A stretch of DNA of 64,000 nucleotides, taken from Triangularia verruculosa (Eukaryota > Ascomycota > Sordariomycetes > Sordariales > Podosporaceae). The DNA lies in assembly GCA_033296885.1 (NCBI GenBank), contig MU863884.1, positions 1 to 64,000 on the forward strand, given 5' to 3'. Below, piece by piece: positions 30,741 to 42,871 of this stretch; the first letter of the stretch is position 1, and every line of letters begins with the position of its first letter. Under the pieces are notes generated by a model. It was not told the DNA's origin and did no database searches. It saw only the letters and a list, made by a program, of their open reading frames with translations. A program made the position numbers and the translations under genes.

Positions 30741-32395
30741 AAATGGAGATTGGTGGTGGATGGCATCCGTATATGATGGGAAGGGGATGAAAAAAGAAAA
30801 GAGACTGGCCTCATTTATAATTATTACTCGACTTTGCTGAACACTTGGCAGAGGAGAGACTGGGACTGAATGGCGTTTTTGGAGGGCGGTGATTTTATTG
30901 CATTTTATGGACTTCGGGATGGGCGTTTTTGGGAGGGGGGGTTGTATTTGTAATGAAGAGTGGTTTTTTGTCTGCCCTGTAGTTTGAGGGGCGGATAGGT
31001 AGGGTATAAAATCATAATTCCATTACAATTGTTTCTTGTTCGCCCTTTCCGGAGCATGATGATTGTACCTCCATCTCGGATCTCAGGTCTGGCATGTATA
31101 CAAAACTGGTCTCTTGCGTGACTTCTTGGATTTTTGGAATAGATTCTACTCGCGAGTTGGTCATTCTTAGCAGGCTGAGAGTTATAGCGCAACTATATGA
31201 ACGAGATATCCCCCCCCTTTTCTTCAGGAGTAGTTATCTCGATCAATACTTCTCAAGTACTCAAGGTAGGAAGAAATAGAACGCTTCGCCGGGCCTGTGA
31301 GTTGCTCATGTCTTTAGACATCTCGAATGTAATCTCTTTTAGGCGGTGTGGGCATACCTACCTATCGATTCTAGTAGTATTATCCTGTAATGACAGATGG
31401 CACCTAAATACTTGGGTTGTATGTCAAGACCGGAAGAGTTTACCCACCTTACCGAGCATTATTTACCCCATTATGTCTTTTGCAACCTCGCGTCGGCCAA
31501 AGATGATGAACTTATACCTGAGCAGCATCGTGCCTCTGATTTAGTTTTTACAAACTTGGCGATTCTGGCAGCAGAGCTATGACCCTATCGATCCCCCCAT
31601 CTGAAAGTAGACGGGAGTTGAGTTATAGTTAAATAATGTCTCGCTGGCCGGAACACATCTAGTTTTGGTCTTGATACACATCTAAAGACTTTGTTATTGG
31701 TAATATCTCGGTGTGTACCTATGTGAGATGGTGTTCCGTTAACTTTCACACTTATCATCAAGGCATGTAGTTCAAATGTGGAACACAGAAAACGTTCACT
31801 TATACCACATCATCAACAGCTTGCAGGTAATCATTCAAAGCTCAGCATTTTCTCTAACTCGCTAGTGATCCCGATAACACAAAGAGCCGCCCCCGACACA
31901 CAAACATAATAGAGATGTATACCGCTTAAAAGGAAAATGTTGTTTTTGCCTCGCCTATCAATGTCACTTGTCTGCCCCAGAAATGTGCCAGGGTAGATAG
32001 ACTTTTCGAAAAGAATTGGGATCGCCGGCCTTCCAAACAACCGCCGCATCATGCCATGAAGGTGCCGTAAACCCCGCAGGGACGGTAAAAGCGTCGGTCG
32101 AAGCCGGGCACTTGGTCACCTTTGGATACTCTTTTAAGTCCGGATCCCTCTCTTGCTCGTTCCCAGTCCGGCACGCTCTGCAACATGGAGTGCGGCTAGG
32201 CACAATTGTATCCTCGTCATCCGATAACTCACACGCTAGCCCTTGGCTGAGATCGACAGTCCCAATATTTCTAGCCGTTCCCTAAAGCTTACACTGTTCA
32301 CACTGCTGCATCTCGGGAGCAGGCCTATCTTGTCCACCCCCAAGATCAGGTCTTTCCCCGGCTGCGATAGTAGACTGGTCAATACCGGCGCCTTC
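30741..32395. other. Convergent intergenic region, nur1 / bfr1
   Basis: A 1.65-kb AT-rich region between two gene 3' ends. Short open frames (up to about 115 codons) show no recognisable similarity. I see no gene or repeat family member in it. Confidence 0.5.
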
Positions 32396-34054
32396 CTAGG
32401 CAGCCGTCTCAACCTCCTCAGTCTTGGCGGGCTCATCCGCCTTCTTCTCCTCAAGAGTGACCTCCTCAACAGCCTTGGTGGTCTCGGCAACAGCCTTGTC
32501 CTCCTTGGCCTCACCGTTGGGGACAGTCTCACCGGACTCCTCAGCTTCGAGACGCTCAATCTCCTTCTTAGCCTTCTCAACGTTCTAAAAATTTGGTCAG
32601 TACATCTGGTGCAAAGCGGAGAGAGTGGAATGTGCCCTGAAAACGTACCTTCTTAGTCTCGGCTTCCTGGTTCTCCTTCCAGTCGGTAAGCTTTGCCTTG
32701 ATAGCTTCGATAGCAGCAGGGACATCGGAGGTGCTCGATGGGAGGCTGATGCCCAGGGTCTTGCAGTCATCCATAACAGCAGGAGGCAGGTTGAATTTGC
32801 TAGAGGGGGCGGCACCCTCGGCCTTGCTCTTCTTGCCCTTCTTGCCCTTCTTAGCAGCGGGCAGATAGTCGTCATCACGATCCTCCTTCCGCACCAGACG
32901 GACGCCCTTGAGGTCGGCAGCCTCGACCTTGCGGATGTCAGTAGCACCGAGACCCTTGTTAGCGACAAGAGGAGCCTTCTCGACAGTCTGGTGGGTGGGG
33001 TCGAAGAAATGAAGGAGGCTGTTTGCGCGGCGAATCTCCTCGAGGAAAGCGGGCTCGGAAGCCTCAGTGAGCATGGCCTTGGCCCGCTCCATGCGCTTCT
33101 CCTTCACAAACTTCTCACGCTCGGCAGCCTCGCGCTCAGCACGCTTAGCCCGCTGCTCACGCTCATATGCGGCGGCCGCCTTCTTCTGTGTGAAGTACTC
33201 GTCGCGAAGAGTCTTCAGCTCGGCGTACTTGGCATCCTTCTCAGTCTTGAGTTTGGTGCGCTCATCCCTGAGCTTGCCCACGCTGTCACGAGCAACGTTC
33301 TGCTCCGCCTTGATAACGTCAAGCTCGGCCTGAAGAGTGTTGTACTCCTCACTGAGCTTCTTAGCCTCAGGGGTGTCCAAGCTGTCCTTGATCTCCTTGA
33401 TCTTGGCCTTGTGCTCGTCAATCTGTTTTTGGGTTTGCTCGAAGCCGCCAAACAGCTTCTTTTGCTTCCGGAGGTTGGAAATTTCCTGGAGAGCCTTCTT
33501 CTCGTCAACGAGCTTCATCATGCCCGAGTTGACATCACGCTCGAGACTAGCAATCTTCTGCTCGAGCTCCTCCACACTCTTAAAGGGAAACTTGGCGCGC
33601 TCGGCCTTGCTCTCATTGATGAGACGCTTGACGGTCTCCTCATGGCGCTTGATCTGGTCAAACTTGGAGGAACGGTCCCGCTTACCGCCGCCCTGCTCTT
33701 CCTTGATCTCGTTCAGGCGCTTGATGAGTTCCTGTCTGCGGATCTGCTTGGGGTTTTGGGTCTCCTGGTCCTTCCTAGGGGAGGCAAGGTCGAGCTGGTT
33801 GTTAACGGCTTTCTGTGAACAGGCTGGTATCAGTATCTCGGATCTTCGGTGTGACCTATATGAAACGAGGAGCAAACGAGAGTTGGTTGGAAAGCGGCAA
33901 GCCGCATTTCTGCACTGGAACTTACAATCTTCTCCTGCATAGCCTTCAACTCCTTGTCGAGCTTGGCCTCCTGCTCCTTGAAGAGGGCCTCGTCGGGCCT
34001 ACGAACTGGGCCCGTCTGGGCCGCGGCGGCGGGAGCGCTGGACTCAGTAGCCAT
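32396..34054 (-). CDS. bfr1: Bfr1-like polysome-associated coiled-coil protein
   Basis: Yeast Bfr1 is found in mRNP complexes on polysomes at the ER and affects secretion, ploidy and brefeldin A resistance. Minus-strand exons are 34054-33926, 33812-32649 and 32584-32396 (493 aa), all introns in phase 0. Residues about 20-290 are almost entirely charged heptad-like helix, including RRPDEALFKEQEAKLDKELK, NPKQIRRQELIKRLNEIKE, and SVEELEQKIASLERDVNSGMM with DEKKALQEISNLRKQKKLF, which are hallmark positions of the family. A second block (LLHFFDPTHQTVEKAPLVANKG) is followed by a Lys-rich stretch (KKGKKGKKSK) and an acidic C-terminal tail. A long open frame on the opposite strand (32625-33818) is a mirror of the K/E-rich code and not a gene. 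Confidence 0.92.
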
Positions 34055-34677
34055 TGTGAATAAACCAAAGAGCGATACCGGATAGACGTTGGGTGCAAAC
34101 AAATGCTGTAAAGGGAGGACCCCAGATGTAAGCTACTGTCAATTGACGACCCTGAATCTGGTAGAGATGATCCGCGGGATAGAGTGATGTGTTCCGAGAA
34201 GTGGAGGAAAAAGAGGAGAATCTTTGTGTGGCAGCCCAGTGAAGAGTGACAGCTGGTCTTCACCACACGCCCTCCTGCCCCAAAAAAAACTCAAAATTTG
34301 GGAGCAACAGCGCTCCCCCAACGCCCGGACCAGGGGCCCAGGGGTCAATTCACGGTGTTGATGGTGGCACGTGCGTCTACTTCACCTGCCAATCCAGCAG
34401 CTGCCAGCGGTCCACCCGTTGCGGGAAGCGCAACCTGCAACAACCTTTTGATAAGCCCACCCCGCTAATTATGCCTTGCTCTATCAGTAAACGCACACCC
34501 CAGTAGTCAATTTTTCGGTTTCCTTCTCTTTCTGCGAGGCTGAAAGAGAACCTTGCAACCTTGAAGCTTTTCGCAAACCACCACCACCACCGAACCAGTC
34601 ATCGTCGTCGCGCAATCTCCCAGCAACTCCCATTACGTCTCCGCTCCAGTAGCCATCTCGACAGATCATTGATCAAA
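34055..34677. promoter_or_regulatory. Divergent promoter region, bfr1 / rpb5
   Basis: These 623 bases separate the start codons of two divergent housekeeping genes. A CT-rich stretch precedes rpb5 (34515-34545 and 34600-34650). No TATA box is evident for either gene. Confidence 0.45.
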
Positions 34678-35530
34678 ATGGCCGACGACTTTGGCAGTAC
34701 CAGCATCCACGACAAGGAGGTGTCGCGACTCTGGCGCGCATGGAGAACCATCCATGAGATGGTCGCAGACCGAGTAGGCGACTCCAAGTAGAATTCAACA
34801 GTAATTCTATATACTGACAACAAATCCTCAGGGCTACGAACTTGCCGAAGAGGAAATCAAGATGCCCCTCGAAGCTTTCAGGACAAAGTTCACCGCTGGT
34901 GACGGCTCACCAAAGTACGTCCCCAACCATAGCACCTTTCCCCCCCTTCCCCGCCAACAGCAGTCTCCCATAACTAACCACCATATTCCCTCTCTCTCCA
35001 GCCGCTCAATGATGTCCTTCTCCGCCCGCCCTTCCGCCGCAATGAACAAAAAGTTCACCCCCCCACCTACCGCTTCCAACCCCGACCCAGCCCCCGAATG
35101 TGGCCCCATCTGGGTTGAATTCTGCCCCGAAAAGTCCTCCATCGGTATCTCGGTCATGAAGAAATTCGTCGAGCACTGCTCCGCCAATGCCTACAAAGCC
35201 GGTATCCTCGTCACCGCCGTCGCTCTTTCGGCTCAGGCCAGGAAGGTCATGACCGTTACCTCTCAGTACACCCTCATCGAGTGCTTCCTCGAGGAGGATC
35301 TCCTCGTAAACATCACCCACCACGATTTGGTACCAACTCATATCCTTCTTAGCAGGGAGGAGAAGGCGGCGCTGCTCAAGCGGTACAGGTTGAAGGAGAC
35401 GCAACTCCCGCGGATTCTGCAAAAGGATCCAATCGCGAGATATCTGGGGTTGAAGAGGGGGCAGGTTGTAAAGATTGTGAGAACGAGTGAAACGGCTGGT
35501 CGGTATGCTAGTTACAGACTTTGTGTTTAA
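34678..35530 (+). CDS. rpb5: RNA polymerases I, II and III shared subunit RPABC1 (Rpb5)
   Basis: Rpb5 forms part of the lower jaw of all three nuclear RNA polymerases, contacting downstream DNA. Exons are 34678-34773, 34832-34914 and 35002-35530 (235 aa; yeast Rpb5 is 215, the extra length lying in an inserted stretch around residues 60-90). The N-terminal jaw domain starts with KEVSRLWRAWRTIHEMVADRGYELAEEEI and includes WVEFCPEKSSIGI and KAGILVTAVALSAQARKVM. The assembly domain at the C-terminus reads HDLVPTHILLSREEKAALL, QLPRILQKDPIARYLGLKRGQVVKI and ends GRYASYRLCV, which is almost invariant in eukaryotes. The first intron donor is GTAGGC, slightly unusual, and the second GTACGT. The identity is certain. 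Confidence 0.97.
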
Positions 35531-38011
35531 GAAGGGCAGCAGGGTTTCTGGTAGGATTGGAGAGGAATCAGAGGGCACCAGCAGCATGGTTTGCTAGAAT
35601 GCTTTTTTCCTGCAAAGTTATACACACACCAAAAAGGGCGTCTATCTTCATATACTGGAGTTGGCATGAAATTGGGTGGTTTGCTTTTTCTGGCGTTTTT
35701 GAGGCGGAGAATGGGATTTTGGCTTTGTAGACAGTACAGCATGTCTGATTTTGTCGTCAGTAATGCCCTTGGGACAGGTTCGCTCTTGTAGATGGAGGGA
35801 AAATCGAGATACCGGTCATAATCTATGTTCAAAGCAAACCGCGGGCTTGATCTGACTGTTGCGGAGGTGCTTGCAGTTAGTTTCGTTGTTAATTGTCACA
35901 GATCTGACTTGGACACAGAGAAGCTCGGTCATATAAGCGCATTCATAGGTCGAAGGCCATTTCCAGCAAGTGCACATTCAGGATTATTCAACCGACAGCC
36001 TTCTCTCTTCGCCTACATCAATATCGTTGATTATGATCACATTCTCTTCGCTTTGACTCATCCACCTAAAGCATGTCACAGCATGAAGGACTCCAACGTA
36101 GACCCGACAACTCATAGCTGTGCTCAATCCCTACGACCGTGTGGAGAAAACATTTGCCATGGTATGGTAGCTAAACAGATAGATACCTTATACGCAGGAA
36201 CCAATCAGGTTTGTAGTCACTATTTTGGTTAGAACCAGGGACACGTCCCATCAAGATACTGACTGGTACCCATTATCACTCACTTGACACAAGATTACGG
36301 TAAACATGAGGAATCATTTAAAGCTGTCACATTCACCGGCTAATTACCAACCGTCGAGAGATACTAATGACCTTTCACTGCTACAGGTAGGTAAGTGGAT
36401 AACCACCGTCAAACTTCTTCACTAAGGTAACCTCGCCTACCTAGGTAGGTAGGCACTCCTAAAAACCAAGCGGGCATGCTTCTAAGCTACCGACACCATC
36501 CGGAGGGGCAAGCGGACCAGAAGACGACAATTCGTGACAGTTTTCTGTGAGGATATATGTTTCTGGTAAAAAAAAAAAACAGGTGCATGCTGACGCCCCT
36601 TAGCCTCGAGAATAGAAAGCGAGTGCGTAAGAGAAGAACTACGAGATAATATAGGGATATGTACGTGATATGAGAGGTTGTGAAACGTAAGAAAGGGAAA
36701 CTGTAAACCAGTTAGAAAAAACAGAGCACTAGCAAAATATAAACCTCCTCTAGCTCTTTCATTAATGATCAGAAAGGTGCAAAGGGAAACATGGCTGGGC
36801 TGGTACCTAGTTCGACATACCTATATTCATAACAAGAATCGGAATTACGGTATACCTAGAGTTCTTAGAGATGACCCCGTGTAAAAATGCAAACTATAGC
36901 ATTGAATTCGACGAACAAAATATCCCAATGTAAATTGTATAAGATGGCGTTGTGGAGACGCGTGATAGCTATATACCATCATTCTGGCATACTGCAATGC
37001 TAAATGTAGAAAAAAGCATACAATTAATACCTACCTACCGGGTACCTAGGTAGGCTGTCTTCTCCCATATCATGAGATACCTCCTCGCCATTTGCCCGAC
37101 CCAAAGCGATCTCCTATTCTGAAAACATAGCATGTCCTCTGATACATCGCTTACAGCCAGCAACCCTCTTTCACATGCACACCGGTTACCTTACCCTTTC
37201 CCTCCCCAATTTATTTCAACAAATATGCAGGGACTTACCCCCCAATCTATCCCAACCCCGCGCATCACATTCATGCAAAAAACCCCAGCCATAAAAAGAA
37301 AATCATATGATCTGCCTGTGCCACAACAAAACTGGGCATCCTTTTAACTTAGCAAAAAGTATTATTATCTTATGTATATGGGTATTCTTATCTCTTCGGT
37401 TTATAAGTAAACCCCCTTCCGTTATCACCAAAAGAAAACACAGAAATGGGTATAATATTTGATCATCACAGTTTCCATCCGTTGCCATCCTGTCCCATCC
37501 ATCCATCCATCCCCCCCTCCCTTCCCGCCCTTTCCTCATTGTCATTTTCCCCGGTTAGATTTCCCAGTTCCTTGCTTCCCCAAAAAAAAAATCAAGAAAG
37601 CAAAAGAGAAATTTTCATCATTGCAACCACCTAACCGTTGTCGTCGTTGCTTTCGTCGTCTCAGTATTTTTGTTGTTTGTATATGTTGTCTTTCCGCCAC
37701 TTTTTTGGTTGGAAGATGAGTGGCCCGTGGTGTAAATATGTGAGGCTGGCGAGCAATCTCAACAACCGTGCATGCCGGTGTCATAGAGATTAGAATGGGA
37801 TGTTGTTTTAAGTAGAACTCCGCAAACGCCCCCCTCCCCATTATCATACCGTCCAGTTCCATAAAAGAGGAAACGCCTTTCGCCAATTAGGTAGTAAGTT
37901 TAGCCCGTCTCCAGACGGCCCGCCAGTCCCTGGTGACAGTGGTGTAAAATTACACGCTTGTCAAGAGGATTGTCTTGCCAAGCTGCTCCAGCACCCCAGA
38001 GGCGATTAACC
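35531..38011. other. 2.5-kb AT-rich gene-free stretch with TAGGTACC palindromes
   Basis: This lies between the 3' ends of rpb5 (+) and the receptor gene (-). It is AT-rich, contains an A12 run near 36569-36580, and clusters of the motif tacctaggtagg/ggtaggta at about 36372-36455, near 36803, near 36853 and at 37029-37056. The longest ATG-started frame (35825-36232, 135 codons) has no recognisable domain. No transposon coding remnant is visible. Confidence 0.5.
37027..37056. repeat. Cluster of CCTAGGTA-type palindromic motifs
   Basis: Overlapping ctacctacc, gggtacctaggtagg elements form an imperfect palindrome. The same core recurs in many intergenic regions of this window (for example 2845, 6888, 12179, 36431, 54922, 61672). 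Confidence 0.6.
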
Positions 38012-39755
38012 TCACACGGTATCGCCACTTGTATGCTTCCCGTTGCCGTTGAGTAAACCGCCGGCGTCCAGCAACTCCGGTCCTCCCGTCTGGTCTTGGG
38101 AGGGCATGGAATATCCTGGCGTGGCGTTGGAACCCTCCTGGGTTGATTGTTCAATGGGCTCCAGACTCGGTGGTTTCGCCTTCGGCTTTGGTTGAATTGA
38201 CGTCAGGGGGCTCAAGAATCCCCCAAGGTCCTGCAACAAAGCTGCTGAACCTCTGCGCAGTCCGTTGCTGCTTGCGTGTACCGCTGGGGAGGGTTGAGTT
38301 GTCAAGCCCACTGGAATGTCCTTTGAGGACAGATGGCTGCCTCGTCGACTCGTTGGCCCTACGTCGTCAAGAAGACCGCCGTAATCGAAAAACGAGACGC
38401 GTCGGGTTGCGGTCGAATTGCTCCCGACCGATGGGACTGGGTCGCCTGAGAGCAGGGGGTCGTCACTTTGCGCTGCGCTGGCTCGGTTGGCCCCGGGGAA
38501 CTGCCAAGATGTCATATCTTCGTGCAGTTTCGTGGTCGCAATAGGCGCTGGCGTGAACATCGGATTCTCGTTTTCGGTTGGCTGAGACTCTCGGAGCTCA
38601 AGCTTGACAGCGTAACCCATATCCCGTACCAAGTCCTCATCACTACCCCAATGCTTCAAAATGGTTGGCCGTCGAGACTCGGAGGCGGATGAACGGTCGA
38701 TGGTGGACGCTACTGCAACTGAGTCGTACTTGTACTTCCTCTTCTTAACGCCCCTATCCCGGACAAAAGATCCGAGTACAAGGGCGTTTGCTGCAGCCGT
38801 CGCAAAAAGAAGCTCGATCGAGGCATAGAGTGATCGGCTTTGTTGGCTTCCCTGTTGGTTAATAATGTGTGGCACCCGGTAGATGGTAACTCCAATGGGT
38901 GCAAGGCTCAGGGAAAACAGCATGACAAGCTGGACTTTTCTCTTGGTGTTCATCGTGCTCCGGACGATGATGGGCACAGGACAGATGATCAACAGCAGGT
39001 CTGTAAACACATTGCAGACCGCCATTGTTATTAGTTGTGCATATCCTTGACGGCATTGCCCGCCAGGATCCGGGAGGACCTGCCAGTAGTGTGAAAATGG
39101 CTGGCATTCCACCAGGTCACTGATCACAACGGCAATGAACGTTACAACGAGGACAGCGCGGATGAACCTCAACGAGAGCTCATACGACCGTTCCCAGGTG
39201 ACATTGAGCCGCTTGAAAAACTCCAAGATGGCGTTTTTCAGCACCCACAGTCTGTAAACGGTCAGCGGAATGTTCCAGTGTCAAAAGAACAATGCGGGAA
39301 TTGTTGGCATGGAAAAGCCTCGTGGCACGTCGTTCAAAACGGCGTGCATGAGAGACATTTCCCACGCCACAAGGGACCACCACGAAAAGACCAAGAGAGA
39401 AAAAAAGACGTCACACATACGTTGCAGCGTACATCACCCGACTGAGCAAGACCAGCCCGCTGGCAATCTCCCTCTTCCGTAGCTCCTCGTCCGAGAGTAT
39501 GACACCGTCCAGCTGCACGTTGTTGGTTCCGAAAAGCAGGATGACATGTACGCATCCCATTCGCAGAAACAGCGGCACCAGAGCCAAAGCTGCCATTTTA
39601 TCTTCTCGGAAAAGCCTCTCAGTTCGCACGAGCCTGCCAAACACTCGCAAGAGAATGATGACGGCGCAGAACATGGTGATCCACCAGCACACCAGGAGGG
39701 TTGGCTTGTCATAGCTGAAGGGACGCAGCGGCGGGGGATCCGTGTAGAGGGCCAT
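38012..39755 (-). CDS. PTH11-like seven-helix receptor / integral membrane protein
   Basis: A rhodopsin-fold fungal membrane protein of the large PTH11-related group, some of which sense surface or host cues. Minus-strand exons are 39755-39421 and 39251-38012 (524 aa). About seven hydrophobic segments lie at roughly residues 19-40, 55-76, 98-118, 140-160, 185-208, 222-242 and 255-275. The loop CQPFSHYWQVLPDPGGQC contains the two conserved cysteines and the aromatic/Pro pattern of the family; next comes VCNVFTDLLLIICPVPII, the typical fifth-helix signature. There is no CFEM domain. The cytoplasmic tail of about 240 residues is Ser/Pro-rich with a basic start (KKRKYKY), as expected for regulated signalling. 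The ligand and the pathway are unknown. The 169-nt intron has a GTATGT donor. Confidence 0.88.
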
Positions 39756-42700
39756 GATGGCAGCGCGGCGGGCACACCACGCCCGTCATCCTCCGAGGAG
39801 GGGACGAGCGGGGGGGGAGCGTGTGTCAATTTCGGGGATGATTTGAGTACTCAATGGCCTCAGCCGACGTTCGATGGTTCCTAAACTGCTTCCAGTGAAG
39901 CCTGCAGATGGTGTCGTCGATTCCGTTGGGTATTCGAGCCCAGTGTTTACGGATGCTGCTGCTGCTTCTGCTATGACGTCCAGTGATTTGTGGTGGTATA
40001 GTGCTCGGTTGCCGGTAATAACAAGGCCTCTCGGGTTGGTGCATACGCAATGCTGCTATTGAGGGACCGTGTGCGGTAGCATACCTAGGAGTAGGTCGAA
40101 CTCGGTATCCTGATGGTGGCCGTGGTGTGGCGCCGTATTCACCACATTAAAATCGATGACGACCACGATGTTTCGTTGACAGGGGAAAGTCAGTGGCGGT
40201 AAGCTCAAGAGAGAAAGCGGTGGGCTTCAAAACGAAAGCGAGAGCAAGAACAGAGTCCGCTTTTACTCGTGGAGCTTTTGGGGATAGGTCTGGACTAATA
40301 ATAATATGTACGCAACCTGACGGGTGGGTGGTGGGATGGCGAGCATGGATGGGTCCGGCAGCAACACAAAAAGGCGGGAAAGGATATACCAGGGTCTGCC
40401 TATCTCTCTCACGTCCCATCCCATCTCCAGGGAACCATAGAGGCAACAGTGTCCGGCCTGGCCTACCAAATCAGGCCAGTTTCGCTAAACCGTCAAACCT
40501 GAGAGGCGCGTCATTCTGCGATATGCACCTTGGACACACCAGGAACACACCCAGTTCCTGGTTCAAAGCACCCGCTCTGCATGGCGTGTAATAACCATAA
40601 CCATAACCTGTCTGTGGTGGCTGGTGATAGCGGGGTCGCTGTTCTGGTTGAGCTGCCAAGTCTCCCCCAAGCCCAATTCGCCGCCCACTCGTCCTGCAGC
40701 TCAAGAAGCACAGCGGCTTCCTCCGCGCCCAACTGCTTCTCCCAAAGCAGGTTTGTTTGAAATCTATCGACGAAGCAATCTGCGGTGTGAGGTGCTGATC
40801 AGAACAGGCGGCAGAGATAAGAAACAAACACCCGTGGCATCTCGGTAAGGTGGAGTCGAGATTGACAGAAAAAACCTGTCATTGCCTCTCTAATAAGCCC
40901 ACTCACGGTCCCCCATCTCATCTCGCCTTTACACATGTCTCGTGCTTGACAGGGATCACGAGGTGTTGAGGTCGTTCCCTAACAAAAGTGTAAAAAATGT
41001 GCTGCTCGGCCGGCTGCCGCTTTCACAAGCCAGCCGGTGTGCCGCAGCTTGACCCAGGGTTGGGCTACACCACAACTTGTCCCTGGCTGTTGGGCTTGAA
41101 CGACGGGCGGACATGGGGGAGGTCTCCCGTGGTCCGAATCGCGTTAAGCTCATGATGTTGATCAAGCGAGCCTTCCCGAGGATAGCAGGTGTTTAAGCAA
41201 CGGACCAATGGGCGGGAATACCAAGCATATCTCTTGATCGCGTCAATCACCTTGTCCAAAAGTGAGGGGCAGATACCGGGAGGGCATGGAGGGAGAGCCG
41301 TGATTGCAGATTGCCGTAGCATTGATGTGAGCTGTGCCGTTTCTGGCACCGGGCTGTCGGTTTCGGTCTCTGATATCGCCTCTGATCCTCCCACGGCTGT
41401 CGGTGTACAGTGTACTGTACATTTGATGAAAGATGCCATTCCCTGACACCTCATGACAGATGGTTAGCACCCACAAAAAGTGGAGTCTCCCTCCCCGCCC
41501 AGTTCACCGTTGGTCCCGTGCCCAGTCTCTTCGGCTCGACGGCTGCACAAGCTCCGCAACTCCGATCGCCGCTTGCCGGTCCGGTCTAGTCTGTGCTTGA
41601 ACTTCGCAAGCCACCGACATCCCCTGACACGGGCCGCCAACCGTTGGACAACTAACGCCATCAACCCTGTTTCACGGAGGTCCTTCTTGTGGTGTCACAG
41701 CTAAAGATATCTCCAGCCACATCTCACGACAGCGGCGAAGCATTTTGGGAATAGGTCAGGTCGAAATTTCAATATCGCCAAAGCCCGCGTGATCAATACG
41801 CATTCTACAGTTCTCTGCAACCCTTCAAGAGAAAAATCAACAGAAACCGTTGGCCCCTGCGCCAAGCTGCCAACCACCCCCACACACCACGCACCTCACC
41901 CTGGCTATTCTGTTATCTGCACGCTGCGAAGCACCCGGCAGCCAGCGGCCACAAGTCCCAAGTGGGGAAGGTAGGACCTCTCCCAGCATCATAAAATGCG
42001 TGTCAGTGAGGTGGTGATTCTCAAATTCGCCATCAAGAAACGGGTATCTCATCCGTCGTCGTCGGCATTCTTCTCTCTGGAACCCTTTCACCCCAACGGC
42101 TGGCGTCGGCATTGAACGGCGGGCGGAATTATAACTCTGGCGATCCTTCTGCAAGTACCTACCCGCAACCTACTTAACCCGCATGCTGCAATCCTCCTCA
42201 TCTTTCAGCGGCGATAACCTAATAAGGCTTGGGTCACCCTGCAGGAGCTACGCCCGTCACTCCCAGTCTCCCCATCAGACTCACAGACAGGGCCAAGAGA
42301 TAGCGGTCCCTTTCTTCCAAAGTGCCGACTTTTGAAAATTGTTATCTCACACCACCATCACAGTCACTCTACCGAACGCCACAAGAGGAAATATTGGAGC
42401 CCACCCAAACAGCTGACCTAGGAAACACCGGCCATGTGAACTATCAGTTCTTGAAACTGCCCAAGAGAACGGGGCGGGAAACTAGTGTAAAATTGTACCT
42501 ACATATCGGCATCGAGATCGCTCTATGAGACGCCGCAATAGGGGCGATATCTCTCCCGCCGCAAGGCACCAGCAAATCTAGAACAATTGCAGCTAACCTC
42601 ACGACATGAGGAAGTGTATGTGTCACGCTCGCAACACACCCAAACCTTCGAGCCTCCCTTTCACTCAATGCTTCGAAGTCCCGGAGCACATCTTCCCAGT

Positions 42701-42871
42701 GGATGAAAAGACGCAGTGAAATGAAATTTGAGCCTTCAACGCCATAGGTATATCGTACGTGTCCCCCAAGCATCATAACAGAGGCAAATCTCTCCCACAC
42801 AACAACAACAACACGACCTCTAAATCGCCACATCTAAGTACCATCTCTTGAACACACCCCAAGTCCCAAAC
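39756..42871. other. 3.1-kb gene-free stretch
   Basis: This is the upstream region of the receptor gene (-) plus the 3' flank of the FMN-binding protein gene (-). Scattered open frames of 60-130 codons on both strands overlap each other and lack domains. A minus-strand frame at 42444-42833 (129 codons, ATG start) begins with a GTT-repeat-coded valine run and I do not consider it a gene. I see nothing else to annotate. Confidence 0.45.

Noticed and set aside
32625..33818. 397-codon open frame opposite bfr1
   Set aside because: It is the leucine-rich mirror of K/E-rich coiled-coil codons (AAG/GAG read in reverse as CTT/CTC). bfr1 on the other strand has clear family features and correct splicing.
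35825..36232. 135-codon ATG-started frame after rpb5
   Set aside because: It has no recognisable domain and uneven composition, and it sits in an AT-rich gene-free stretch. There is not enough to call a gene.
42444..42833. 129-codon minus-strand frame next to the FMN-binding protein gene
   Set aside because: Its N-terminal valine run is a translated GTT repeat and nothing in it resembles a known protein.
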